Source: Whitmania pigra (taxonomy: Eukaryota; Annelida; Clitellata; Hirudinida; Haemopidae). Taken from it: a stretch of 64,000 nt of DNA. The stretch covers positions 299,001 to 363,000 of the forward strand of contig JAJTWR010000428.1 in the NCBI GenBank assembly GCA_021613335.1, written 5' to 3'. Position 1 is the stretch's first letter, and every line of letters starts with the position of its first letter. A program made the position numbers and the translations under genes. This document shows positions 35,884-48,749 of this stretch, piece by piece. The notes below the pieces were generated by a model. That model did not search any database, was not told the origin of the DNA, and was given only the letters and a program-made list of their open reading frames with translations.

Positions 35884-36469
35884 TTGTTTTATGTTTAAAT
35901 TGGAGTTAAAATCTTTGTTCTATTACATGTCTGCATGTGTTTCTTAATTCTAAATTTACTAAAATTGTTTTTCAGTGTCAGGTTTTGTAACCTCGATTAC
36001 ATTTATTTCAGATACAAAGTTACAAAGTAGGACTTAAAAAATCCATCACCTTAATGTAAATTGGGAAATGTCACAAAATTAAAATTAATAAAAATTTAAA
36101 AAAAAACTATTGAAATTAACAATAATAGTAAAGATTTAATACGTGTTAAGATATTACATGTCCATTTTTACCTTGTTAGAAATCATCTGTTATTTAAATC
36201 AATTATAAAATGACTCATTAAAAAAGTTAATTAGGGGTTTAATTCGTAAATAAAAATTAAGAATAGCTTTAAGAATAGCATGTATATGATGATTATTAGT
36301 ATATATATTAGTATGAAACAAGTTGTTAACATTTTTCAAGAATAATTACCATTATGCTAAGATTCTAAATTATTAAAATAGGAATGCATACATATTATTT
36401 ATTAAATTTTGATATTCTTAAACAATATTAAATTAATTATTTTTAATACAAATCTATTTATGTTTTTTT
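35884..36469. other. D1 3' flank
   Basis: AT-rich; aligns with the 3' flanks of C1 (32381 onward) and C2 (41059 onward) up to about 36460, showing that D1 carries a C-type 3' end including its flank. Confidence 0.6.
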
Positions 36470-36940
36470 TAATGTTTATGAGTGTTTATGAATCAAAGAA
36501 GCAAACAAGCAAGCCCTATTTTCTGTATATATATACAGAAAAAAACCAAAAGTGAAAGCAAATAAATTCAAATAAACCCAAAGGGCCAGCCTTAAGGAGA
36601 CACACGCTTCCTCTGTCGGACTGACCTGAAAGTAGCTATACACAGCTAATATTGTTTGTAAGACATTTGGAATAGTTAATAAAGTAATTTGAAAGGACAT
36701 GTGTTGGGATCTTGTAAGAATAACAAGTTGAACAGAAAACTTTATTGGCTGTTAAATATTCAGAAACAGAAACAAGAACGGAAATATCGCTAATGGCTAC
36801 CGCGTGTAACATCACACAACTCGCAATCCCTATCGTTCAACTCTCGTCCCAACTCTCTCGCTCCCGAGGCTTGTTCCTTATATACACAAAAATGGCGTCA
36901 AAACAGTGTGTGTTTAACTGTGTTAAATCCTTGACAGATG
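36470..36940 (-). mobile_element. Probable LTR-type insertion, minus orientation
   Basis: The flanking homology to the C1 3' flank breaks at about 36460 and resumes near 36940 (TTATTGTCACATAAG, also at about 33025). So about 480 bp is an insert. On the minus strand it starts TGTCAAGG, has a TATA-like GTGTATATAAG, a CCAATAAAG poly(A) signal and a CCCAACA end at about 36703. About 230 bp of further unique sequence with a self-complementary TTCTGTATATATATACAGAA lies beyond. No target duplication was proven and no coding capacity seen. GC is higher than around it. Confidence 0.45.
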
Positions 36941-37265
36941 ATTATTGTCACATAAGATATATTCTTCATCCTCCTAATCAGAGTTGCAACGTGGATATTT
37001 TCAAAGTAGGACAACAATCTAATTATTTTATTAAGGAATAATTTGTTTCTAATAATAATTAAAATAATATTAATTAGTTTATGTGTAATTATTAATATTA
37101 TTATCATTAGTTTATTTCTAATTATTATTACTGCACGGCGTAAATACAATTAATTGGTGATTATTAATATTTATTAAAATTGTTTAATTGATTATTCATA
37201 TTTATTAACATAGTTATAGGTCGGGAAAGAAAAAGGACAAATCGACCGACGATCAAGGAAACTAA
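36941..37265 (+). pseudogene. Relic of the last two exons of the PAN/CTLD receptor
   Basis: 36955-37025 matches the TM exon at 28460-28525 (ATATTCTTCATCCTC and GTGGATATTTTCAAAGTA), but the donor and frame are altered. 37220-37265 matches the last exon with codon changes and the same stop. The ectodomain exons are absent. This relic marks the start of duplication copy 2. Confidence 0.7.
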
Positions 37266-38678
37266 ACAGAATATTATTAATTCATGAATATAATATAAAG
37301 AGAGTGTAATTAATTCATGAATATAATATAATACAAAGAGAATATAATTAATTCATGAATATAATAATATTTAATTCAAATATATTTAATTTAAAAGATA
37401 TAATATAAAGAGAATATATTTTAAAATATAGAAATAAATTTCAGACTTACTTATAAGCAAGTTAACAAGTAGTTATTTGTAATATTAAAAGCGGTTTGTT
37501 TGAGGAGCATTATAATCCTGATAATTCGTATTAAATAAGACTGGCTTAACAATGTTATTGTATTAAATAGTTAATAATTTTCACATTTAGTTTAAGACGT
37601 CAGTGAATTTAGTAAAGCAATTATCGAGGCCGCTCACCAGTAATTATATTTTGACCTTGATTCCAATAATATAATAAAATATTTGTTGCTTTTCATTGAT
37701 CCGTAATTATGAGTCCCGCTAGTGACACTGTTTCAATGAAATCGCTTAAAATACGTTTTCATAAGCACCGGCCAACCTCTTCATGGTTACAAGATAATTA
37801 ATAATTATGATAAATGATAATTAACTAATAATCATAAATAAATAGTCATCCGGATGTGGTAAGCTTCTAGAAACGCTTGAAACAGAAGTATCTGAAATAG
37901 TCCTAGGAAATTTAAATTTCTTGAGATTACTACTTTTAAGTCGCTATATACTCGCAATTAAGTCGAAGAATGCTCCTTAATAAGATCTTGGAATAGAAGA
38001 ACAACATGAAAATCGTGACTCAATTCATGACTCAAAACTAAAATAAAATTTTGTAGGAGAAGTTTTACCTTCTTTACCTTTACTTTCTGCTTTAGTCAAT
38101 TATTATCCCAATTTTATAATGAAAAATAAATTTACTTAATTATTCAATTATTAGGCCAATCATCCAAAAAATTATTCCTCAGCACTTCCCGTTCATTCCT
38201 GAGCGTGCACGTTTCGAGGAACCATTTTACTTTGAATGTTGCTAAATTCCTTTAAAAAAATATGGAGGGTTTTTGTGGTAATGCTGGACCAAAAATAAAA
38301 TTTAAATGTTTTATTGCATGAATGCTAGCTTTACCTCAGCCGAAGAATAACTGCAATGTAACCTACTCAAGCTCAATAACGATGTTGCTAAAAATAACAA
38401 GAGCTAGCATTACTTTCTCATGTCGATTAGTTTGATATTGTTCTTCGTATTTCTAGCTGCTCATTAAAAATATTTAATAATCAAAAATGATACATTTTCA
38501 AACATTTGCGTTTGGTTCTGTTAACTTAAGTACATGTTAATACCAGTTTAGGATTTGTTATTAATTATTTGTTTGATTGGAATTACTCGTTGGCAATAAA
38601 ATTTAAAGGTTTCTGTGAATGTAAATCTCAATTGTAAAAAGTTTAATAAATTGAGACATTGGAGAAGTTGTATGGATA
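37266..38678. other. Spacer before C2
   Basis: Copy of 28756-30049 with an extra set of TTAATTCATGAATATAATA repeats at about 37285-37365. No gene. Confidence 0.6.
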
Positions 38679-41058
38679 ATGTTACTGCTTATGAGCATAA
38701 TTACCATTTGCGTTGTGAGAGTCAAATCCATTGAAGTTTGCGATGATAAATATTACTTGACAACCAGTGGAACTGCAGAATCTGTTGATAGTCTTGAACA
38801 GGCACAACAAAAATGCAATAATTCTCAATTATTAGAAATTTGTGATGAAAAAGTCGTCGAACTTTTAAAGAAATTGAAGTTGGACAATCAAGGAATTTTG
38901 CTTGGAATGACTCGAAACACAAATAGCTGGATGTGGTCTGATTGCACTAAAGGTAAGAATTTAAAACTTTTAAAAACTATATTAGAACTAATTTAAGAAT
39001 TAAGGCTAAATTAAACCTAAAACTTAGAATGTTACTAAAACAAAATATTTAGTCAAACAATAAGCAATATTTTACTATAAAATCTAATAAGGATATCATG
39101 CAAATGAATTTGTCTAACAAGTGATGTAAGAATTGTTTATTGATCATTTTTGATAATTTACTCTTTAGCTGAGGTAGAAGTTCGGCTACAAATGGACATC
39201 TCATATGAAGTTGCATGTATTACAAATATAGACGATCACTTCGTGTATATTTCAAAAACGATGTCTTCTTTCACTGGTGCTATTTGCAGTAAAAGTAAGT
39301 ATTATTTGTTAGAAAAATTATTTACTTTCTTACTAAATATTAAATTTCAGAAGTACAGGAAGATAATTGTACAGGATGGTTCCATAATGGAAGGTGTTAC
39401 TTTAAACCAAGTTCATTTTATAACACCTGGTTTAATGCGCATAATGAATGCATTAAACATGGAGCTAATTTAGCTACAATTGAGGATTTTGAAACAAATT
39501 TTAACAAGTCGTTCATTGGTAATCAGTGCTACTGGGTTTCACTGAGCAGAAATACCTGGATGTGGATGCATTCAGGTAGTGTTTCTATCAAGATGGTCAA
39601 CAAATTATGAAATATATTCTCTTATAAATGACTCATTTATTGTTAATTCAATGATATTTATTTCTTTGAAATTTTGTATGATTTAGATTTGACTTGCTTT
39701 TCTCCATGATTAAGATTGAGAACGATAGTTAAATTAATGAACATGCTATTAGAATATTCATAAGTTATTACATATTTTAAAAGAACAAATTAATTTGTAC
39801 TAGTTTTAATGAAAATAATCATTTTTACTATTTATTAATTTTATGCAAGGTGTTGTAACTTTCAATAAATGGTTAGTTGGCAACCCATACACAAATCCAG
39901 ATCCAAATTCTTACAATCCAACTTGTGCAATCACAGACTCCAGTGGAAATCAATGGATATCAGTTAGTTGCAATGGAAAGTTCCACATTGTTTGCATGAG
40001 AGGTACATATTTACATTTATTGACTGACGATGTCGTAAACTACATTATGCAATTAAATAAAATTATATTGAGAAATTAAGTTACAATAACTAATTTAAAT
40101 AACTAATTCTTTATTTCAAGAATACTATTCAACATGCAGTTGCTTTGTTTTTTCTAAATGATTCACATAATTAAATGATAATTGTTTATTGTTAATGTTG
40201 CGTAGATTACGCAATCTGTTTATTATAGTTAATTATAACGGCATATTTGACAGAAATCAACCAAGGGAATCCAGGATGCATTCAGCAAGCAAATAATTCT
40301 ACTTTCACCTCTGTTACTCCGACTAGATGTTGGTCTATCAAAGAGTTTAATTTATTATTATTGTTATTTTTGTGGTTATCGCTGATACTATTGCTACACA
40401 TTTTTAAAAATGTTAAATATTAATTAATAAATGACATTACTGTGCAATTTGATACTATCATAAATTGTTTACCATTTCGTTATTTATTTTTATAAGACCA
40501 CGAACCAATTACTCAGTCATTACTTCCAAAACCTGGAGGCAGCAGTAATTTTTCAGAACATGCAACAAATGAGGAACCTTGTTAATAATTTGGAATTGAA
40601 ATATTAAACAAATAACAATATTTAACATAAATTAATTAAATAAAAATAATCAACATAAATTAATCTAATTATCCAATTCCATCTGATGAAACAGTTAATA
40701 ATTTTCATCATCAGTATCAAGCGGTGCAAAAGCAGGAATAGGAGTTGGTGTTTCGTTGTTGTTGATCATTATCATCATCATCGTTGGAGTTGCTCTCTTC
40801 AAATACTCTCGTCGCTTTAAGTGAGGCGATTTAAATTAAGTTTATAAAATTTTAAATTAAAATTCAATCTGCATTTTATTTCCAGTTGTTTTTATATTTT
40901 TTTAATTTTTTAAAACTTTTTGACAAATAAATTAACAAATAACAAAAATTGATTTTAGATTGAAATCACAGAGTGAAATAAAGTCCAAAGACATTTACGA
41001 AAAACCAGATTTTAACACTTGTCAAAACCATATTTATCAAGGTCTCGAAACTAAATAA
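38679..41058 (+). CDS. C2, two-CTLD transmembrane receptor, about 380 aa
   Basis: Exons 38679..38952, 39169..39294, 39351..39575, 39850..40002, 40254..40328 (optional stalk), 40497..40580, 40715..40820 and 40959..41058; all phase 1 except the TM-tail intron, phase 2. Signal peptide, CTLD1 (starts CDDKYYL, WMWSD), CTLD2 (DNCTGWFHNG, WVSLSR, FNKW, a Val-Cys end). Gly/Ser/Pro stalk, TM of Leu/Ile/Val. The tail of 33 residues has DIYEKP and HIYQGL, with 13 residues between tyrosines, the same spacing as the ITAM-like pair in the gene at 58165. ATG at 38679 is chosen because it gives the signal peptide; an upstream ATG is out of frame. Intact counterpart of C1. Confidence 0.85.
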
Positions 41059-42113
41059 TTGTTTGATGTTTAAAAAGAAATTAAAATTTTTATTCTATTA
41101 TGTGTCTGCATGTGTTTCTTAATTCTAAATTTAATAAAATTGTTTTTCTTAAGTTGACTTAGTTCAATAAATTAATAAATTATTTGTTAATATAAATGAT
41201 TTCGAATAAAATCTTAGGAGATGTTCAATCGCCTTACTGTGACAGGTTTTGAAATTTCGATTACATTTACTTCAAGTACAAAGTTACAAAGTAGGACTCA
41301 AAAAATCCCACATGCAGACAATAGTTAATGTAACTTGGGAATTGTCAAAAAATTGAAATTAAATAAAATTTTAAAAACCATTGAAATTAACAATAATAGT
41401 AAATATTTAATACGTGTTAAGATATTACATGTTCTTTTTTACCTTATTAGAGATTATCTGTTATTTAAATCAATTTTAAAATGATTCATTTAAAAAAAAA
41501 GTTAATTCGGGGTTTAATTCGTGACTAAAAATTAAGAATATCATGTTAATCTATTACTATGAAACAAGTTTTTCACATTTTCCGAGAATAATTATCATTA
41601 TGTTAAGATTCTAAATGATTAAAATAAGAATGTATACATATTGTTTATTAAATTTTGACATTCGTAAATAACATTAAATTAATTATTTTTAATACAAATC
41701 TGTTTAACTTACAGTCACACAAGTTTCAATTTCTGACCCTCAATGAAAACAGTTGATTTAAAAGCTGATATTGATTTTAATGGTTACCAGCACACGATAC
41801 AGCTAAACGAATAGATAAAGTCTTGAAATAGCTATTTGGTTCAGCTGTGCTAATGAAGGGCTTTCATTGGTTCCATAACATTGGTGTTCAACAACTATTG
41901 TGACTTCCTGATTTAATAAAACTAATGTTATTACCTGCTTATTGTTTGCACTTATAAAATTTATTTTCAGAAACCGAAAATTTAAGATATTTAATGTCTG
42001 TAAAGTCAAAAAAAGTAAATTGTAAATTTTGTTGAAGATTCAAGATCGTTTATCACATTTACAAACAGTCTACGATTTTCAATTATCCGTGGATAAATCT
42101 ACTTTAAAATCCG
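41059..42113. other. Spacer between C2 and D2
   Basis: Copy of 32381-33424. No gene. Confidence 0.6.
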
Positions 42114-44632
42114 ATGTTGCTGTCACTGATCCTTATTTCTGCTTGCATCTTTGGAATCCAAACATTTGAAGTTTACGACGAAAAATATTTTTTGTCAACC
42201 ACTGGATTATCTGAACATGTAAATGGTTTGGAAGAGGCTAAAACAAAATGTGAAAATTCATGGTTTCTCGAAATTTACGATGAAAAAATTGTCGCACTTT
42301 TGAAGAAACTGAATGTGAACATTCAACAAAATGGAATTTTACTTGGAACGAAAATAGATTCAAGCGGCTGGAGATGGTCTGATGGAACTATGTGTAAGCT
42401 TTCTAATGTTTACGAGTTTGAACTACTTAGGGAGGTGATCAATTAAAAATTAAAAACTTTTGCAGAGCAATTTAACAAATAAATGAATTGAAGAGTTTTT
42501 AATGCACCTTAAAATAATGTTTTTGTTGGTGAAGCCGCAGTAAAAGCAGAAAAGTTAACGTCAAAATTAATTAAATATTAAGATTAGAATAATAAATTTT
42601 GAATAAAAATATTAACTTAGAAAAAATTAAATCTTAATTTTGAATGTTTAAAGTGACACATTATAATAAGAAGAAAGATCCCTTTTTAAATTTTAAAAGT
42701 TAAAATTAAGAAATATTTTAATTAAGCATAACTAAATTTTAAAATTAAATAAACTATTTGTGTTTGATAAAATGAAAATAAATTTGCATTTTAAGTCGAT
42801 GAAACTTAAGTCTTAATTCAACCCGAATTAATGAACTTTATCTTTCCATTCAGTTTCAGGAAATATTTTGGAACAAACTGATCTTACATGCGTTGTGGCT
42901 TGTATTACAAATAAAAATAATAAAGTGGAATTCGTTGCGAAGAGAATATTTGATTCTGCTGGTGTCATTTGCAGTAAAGGCAAGAATTACTTTTCAACCA
43001 GTTTCATTTCAACCTCACTTAACATGTCACATTAATTTCAATTGCAGTTTCAACAAAAGATAATTGTGCAGGATGGTTTCACAATGGATTTTGTTACTTT
43101 AAACCAACAACAACCACATGCAAATGGTTTGAAGCACACAATAAATGCATTAAAAATAATGCTTCCATGGCAATGTTCAACAATTCAGAAACAAACTTCA
43201 ACACGTCGTTCATTGATAATCAAACATATTGGGTTTCAGTGAGCAGGGATACTTGGATGTGGATTCATTCAGGTGAATATTAAAATTCAACTTCTTATTA
43301 AAATTAAACTAAAAACATGTTTATCATGTACTGATAATTTATTTCCTTAATTAATATTATGTAAATTTATTTATTATTACTTTTGTGTTAAATTATGAAA
43401 ATAACTGATATAATTTGTTAGAATTCGTTATTTTATCAAAAGGTGAGGCTGTAACCTTCAACAAATGGGCAAGTGATCAACCATTTGCAAATAATTTACA
43501 AACCTGCGTCGCCACAAACTCCGATGGAAGCGAATGGACACCAGTTGTTTGCAGTGGAATTTACCACATCGTTTGCATGAGAGGTACATGCATTTATGAA
43601 CTGATGATGTAATGAACTATATTAAATAATTAAATAATAACAAATTACGTTGTAAATTGTGCTAAATTGCAGTTAAGTTGTGTTTTCTATGCAAATGTTG
43701 TTATTTACAAGATTCATCGCAATTGTATTTATACATTATTTAATGTTAGATGATTTGTTCACTGCAATTTATTATAACGACATATTTGACAGAAATTAAC
43801 CAAGAGAATGACGGAGGCACTAAGCAAGAAACTAACTCTGCTATCACCTTTGTTACTTCGAATATGTGTTGGTCTATCAAAGAATTTAATTTATTATAAT
43901 TCTTATTATTGTTGTCGTTAACGCTGATACTATTGCTACAAATTTTTAAAAATGTTAAATATTAATTAGAAAATGACATTACTGTGCAATTTGATATAAT
44001 CATAAGTTGTTTATCATTTTGTTATTTATTTTATAAGACGAACCAAGTACTCAGCCATTATTTCCAAAACCTGGAGGCAGCAGTAATTTTTCAGATCATG
44101 TAAATGCGGAACCTTGTTAGTAATTTGGAACTGAAGTATTAAACAAATAAAATTAATTAAATTAAATACATTTATCTAATAAAACAGTCATTAATTTTAT
44201 TCACCAGTATCGATTGGTGCAAAAGCAGGAATAGGAGTTGGTGTTTCCTTGTTGTTGATCATCATCGTCATCGTCGTTGGAGTTCTTGTCTTCAAATACT
44301 TTCATCACTGCAAGTTAGTTGGTTTAAACAATTTAAAAATCACGCATAATTTTTGATAATTTATTTGTTTATTAATTTTGACATATATTTTCGCATTAGT
44401 TGAAAAGCAAAGATTTCTATAAATAATATGTCTAGTGCTATATAAATAATATTTCTATTTCAGAAAGTCGTTTGAGCGAAAGAACAGCAGAAAGCCACTG
44501 GAGCATGAGAATCACTATGCAGAAATTGTGCCAGGAAATATGTACACTGCATCAACTGATAACAATCATAGTGCAATCAGTTATGCTGATTTGGACCTAC
44601 AATCTCGGGGTACTTTGGCCAATGACGACTAA
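42114..44632 (+). CDS. D2, two-CTLD receptor with ITIM tail, about 399 aa
   Basis: Exons 42114..42393, 42854..42979, 43048..43272, 43443..43583, 43793..43867, 44038..44115, 44208..44313 and 44464..44632. The first six are almost the same as in D1, including the GC donor after 42979. The last two differ. The TM is of E type (FKYFHHC end), without Asp. The tail of 55 residues has NHYAEIV, NMYTAS and ISYADL; the last is a strict ITIM. The tail aligns loosely with that of E (ADLD block). So D1 and D2 share a ligand-binding part but have different signalling parts. Likely an inhibitory-type receptor by motif; that is inference. Confidence 0.85.
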
Positions 44633-45006
44633 ATAAAATAAATTTAGGTGGAGTTCTAGTAAGAAGACTCGATGAGTAGAGAGATTGGTGAAAAATCAAA
44701 AATAAAGATCAAAATAAAAGATTATTCTTCAATTAAATTATTGGTGGCAAAATGACCTAAACTAAGCAATTAACGTGATAAATTAGGTTTTTGCAAAAAT
44801 ATAAAAGAAAGATTTGATGAGACCGCGTACAATTGCAGAAAAATTGACATTAGCATACATTAGGAACTAGAAGCTAAATTTATCATTACAATACAAATTC
44901 GGTATTTTAGCTTTTATTAAACTAGAGGTGAGCAACAATTCCATTATTTTTATAATGTTATGAAGTCATTCAAGCTTGAGGATTTAGGTGTGTTTTGATT
45001 ATTTAC
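44633..45006. other. D2 3' flank
   Basis: AT-rich with AATAAA-type signals just after the stop (about 44633). No gene. Confidence 0.4.
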
Positions 45007-45352
<346 letters not shown>

Positions 45353-47212
45353 TTCAACGAAAAAAACTCTCAACGCAAAAAGTCGAGGTGAAGGTTCGAA
45401 TTCGGGAACCCTTCCAGGGTCCAACGAAATTCAACTCAATATTTTTCTGAGAATGCTTGCAGTTCCAAGGAGTGCTATTTTCTGGCACATGTGTGCCGAT
45501 GGGTTTTCCTGGAACCATTTGGAGGTTATTAAGGTAGTTCATACTGACTGTTCCAAGGGCACCTATCACTATTGGTATGATTTTGGCCCTTACATTCCAC
45601 ATTCTTTGTATTTCAATCTGGAGGTCCTTGTATTTGTTGTACTTTTCCGCTTCTTTCTGAATTACATTTTGGTCATCTGGAATTGATATTTCTAAAATTT
45701 GGCATATTCGCTCCTGTTTATTTACGACTATTATATCTGGTCTATTAGCTGGAATTGTCCTATCTGTAATAATTGATTTATCCCAAAGTATATCCAAATT
45801 TGTCGTGCTTATAGTAGTTTGTGGTTGATGTTCGTAATATCTGGGATGTGTTTCTATTTGGAAGTTTTTACAGATCATCCAGTGAATGTATCCTGCCAGC
45901 TTGTTATGTCTCTTCATATATTCTGTTGGTGCCAGCATGGAGCATCCAGATACTATGTGACTAATACTTTCAATGTGACTATGGCACATTCTGCATGTTC
46001 CTGTCACTTGCTGTTTTAATATCTTTTTTTGAAAGTATCTTGTGTTGAGGGCCTGCTCCTGTGCTGCTATTATTAGACTTTCTGTCTCAATTTTTAGTTC
46101 TGAGCTTTTTAACCATGCCCAAGTTTCCTTCATGTCTATTCCTTTCTTGTTTATTTCGTTAATGAACTGACCATGGAGGGCCTTATTTTTATAGTTATTT
46201 ATATGAAATTTTTCAATTAATTGACTAAATTCATCTTTACTTATAATCTGATTAGTGTCTATTGAATAAATTTGATTTATCTTTTCAGTTTCATTTATGA
46301 TCGAATACTTCTTCTTTGCTTTGTCAGCTAAATCGATCAAACCCACTAATCTATCTTGTGTGTTTGCCTGGATGTATGTTTTCAGATTTAGCATTGTTTT
46401 TTCAAATGAATTTTCAATACTAATAAGGCCTCTTCCTCCCTCTGATCGTCCAAAGTACAGTCTGTCTACATCAGCATTAGGATGATGTGCACTTGCCAAG
46501 GTAAGTAAGTTCCTTGTCCTGCTGTCTATCTTTTGTAGATCGGATCTGAGCCATTCAAGTATGCCATAACTATAGCTCATAACGGGGATGGCAAGGTTGT
46601 TGATTGCTGTTATCTTGTTTTTTGCATTTAACTGAGTCTTCAGAATCTGTTTGACTCTTTTATAGTATTCTTTCTTGATTTTTTCTTTCATCATCTCCTG
46701 CTTTATTCCCCCCACTTCCTCCATTTCCAAATATTTGTATGATTCCTCTGCATCAAGGTTTCTTACGTGAGTGTTGCAGTCAATATCTATTCCGTTGCCT
46801 AGGACAACTTTTCCTTTTTTTAATTTCCACAACAGCACATTTACTCAGTCCAAATGTCATTTGAATATCAGAAGAGAATTTTTCAACAATAATTAGTGCT
46901 TCTTTCATCTGATCTTTGTTTGTCATGAAGAGTTTCAAATCATCCATATATAATAGGTGTGTAATGCGTTGACATCCAATGTTATATCCAAATTGTTGTT
47001 GGTTTAGGAGTTGAGAGAGAGGGAACAAAGCCATGCAGAAAAGGAGTGCAGAAAGTGAATCCCCTTGAAAGATTCCTCTTTTTATTGCTATTGTCTCAGT
47101 CATTATTAGACCTTTCTCATGGTGAAGGCACATTTTTGTTTTCCATTTTTCCATTGAGCTTTTAATGAAATCTGTTATGGTAGGACACACTCTATAAATT
47201 TTTAATACTTCT
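45353..47212 (-). mobile_element. 5'-truncated non-LTR retrotransposon with restriction-like endonuclease (R2/R4 type)
   Basis: The minus strand encodes the end of a reverse transcriptase: motif B (RGIFQGDSLSALL) near 47070 and the YMDD motif near 46945. Then come a long linker, a CCHC-like knuckle (CRMC, then H and C near 45985) and a PD-(D/E)XK-type endonuclease (RPDIIVV, then EISIP near 45690). Domain order and the RPD motif are those of the R2, R4/Dong and NeSL groups, not of APE-type elements. One extra A in a run near 46820 shifts the frame, so the copy is dead. All sequence before motif B is missing. The 3' end runs directly into the TAA array, as known for Dong-like elements. Confidence 0.85.
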
Positions 47213-47230
47213 ATTATTATTATTATTATT
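47213..47230. repeat. Short ATT run between two elements
   Basis: Six ATT units separate the truncated non-LTR copy from the GC-rich module. They form the 3' tail of the module and part of the broken target array. Confidence 0.8.
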
Positions 47231-47902
47231 GTGAGTCGAGCGAAGCGAGCGAACACCAAGCGCGCGAAGCGCGCGTCTGGGAGCCCCCAACGCAAGCGTC
47301 ATCTTTTGGATTTTATCCCTCGAGACCATTGTTCATTGACCACACCTGACGTACGTCTTACAGAAGGGGATTTCACCCATCCAGGACCAGTGGTCTAGTT
47401 CAAATCATTATACAAGTTCCGGTGCACACCCAGACTATGTCTTACAGGGGGGAGTTTCACCCTCCCTGGGAATTTTGTGACCGGTTCTAGCGTCTCATAT
47501 CATGGGACCGCATCCAGGGCGGTTAGTGTATCTGGCCATTACAACCAGACGATACGTAACCCAATTACAACTGATCGCTACGATAACAATCGTACAGTTC
47601 AAATGTAGTATCGTACACGCGCTCCCATCTTTCGACGAGAAAGGTCCCACCTGCTCAAAAAACCTCCGTAAAATGAGCGCTTAGCGGTTACAGGGTATGG
47701 CAAAATACCCCGACCTCAGAAGGCCAAATGGTCCACGGCTGCTGATTCGCCGGTATAGCACGTAGTAACGTGCACCGCTTATTTCGCAGCTAACCTCTGC
47801 ATAAGGTCGTTACCCCTATCCGCCACCTGGGGACGCGCGGCGTAGCTGATGGCACAGCCAGAGAAAGCTACTACCTCAAGAGAGTCATAGTTACTCCCGC
47901 CG
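47231..47902 (-). mobile_element. GC-rich module with 28S rRNA target-site sequence at its 5' end
   Basis: 672 bp, far richer in GC than its surroundings, bounded by ATT arrays at both ends. On the minus strand it begins with 28S rRNA sequence (47871-47902): GGCGGGAGTAACTATGACTC, then TCTTGAGG, one mismatch to the universal 28S R2 site. It ends in a palindromic GCGCGCTTCGCGCGC stretch, then CTCAC and an AAT tail. Two or three imperfect internal repeats share GGGTGAAA...TGTAAGAC. There is no long open frame. It could be the 5' UTR of an R2-type element or a short non-autonomous derivative (SINE-like) that uses the same TAA-targeting machinery. Confidence 0.6.
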
Positions 47903-47909
47903 AGTAATT

Positions 47910-47924
47910 CTATTATTATTATTA

Positions 47925-47956
<32 letters not shown>

Positions 47957-47961
47957 TATTA

Positions 47962-48053
<92 letters not shown>

Positions 48054-48067
48054 TATTATTATTATTA

Positions 48068-48133
<66 letters not shown>

Positions 48134-48143
48134 CATTATTATT
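47910..48143. repeat. ATT microsatellite
   Basis: Continues the array at the 5' side of the GC-rich module; interruptions are few. Confidence 0.9.
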
Positions 48144-48749
48144 TTTGAAATCTTATAAGAAATGTTATTATTCTCAAATATAATACTCAAAATTTGATAC
48201 ATGTTAAGATTTCACAGCTTATTTTTACCATGTTAGATATCATCTGCTTCACAAAAGGATTTATTTTGAACAAAAAGCTGTTTCGGAGTTTTATTCGTGA
48301 CTAAAAATTATAAATAGCTTTCAGAGTAGCAGGTTTACCTATTTCAATGTAATGATTTTTTTTTACATATTCCAAGAGCAATTGTCACTATCTTAAGTTA
48401 TATTAACTTATTATTGGTTCCAGATGCTACAAATATCTTAACAGCACATGAATAAACCAGACTTGAAATAGATATTTTATTCAGCTCAAGTTCTTGCATT
48501 TGTACGATGACATTGATATCCATTGAATGACTATTGCGACTTCCTGATTTGACAAAACTAATGTTAATATCAGTTAAGTATTTTCATTTTAAAGATGTAT
48601 TTTGATAGATCGAAAATTCTAGATATTTAATATTTGAAAAATCAAAGAGAAATAAATTATAAATTTTCCTGAGGATTCAATATCGTTTTTTATCTTTGTA
48701 ACAATTCCAACTGCGCATTTATTCATGGATATATCTATCTGAAGACCCG
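48144..48749. other. Spacer before E
   Basis: Diverged relative of the spacers before D1 and D2 (shared ACTATTGCGACTTCCTGATTT-type block near 48530). No gene. Confidence 0.5.

Larger units (their letters stand above)
28709..36460. repeat. Second segmental duplication, copy 1 (genes C1 and D1)
   Basis: Direct tandem partner of about 37219-44150, offset 8.5-8.7 kb. It covers the last exon of the PAN/CTLD gene, spacer, C gene and D gene. Many exons and introns are nearly identical. The 3' end of D differs: D1 has C-type TM and tail exons, D2 has E-type ones. Confidence 0.85.
37219..44150. repeat. Second segmental duplication, copy 2 (genes C2 and D2)
   Basis: Partner of 28709-36460. The homology runs through C2 and D2 stalk exons and ends before the D2 TM exon, which is of a different type. 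Confidence 0.8.
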
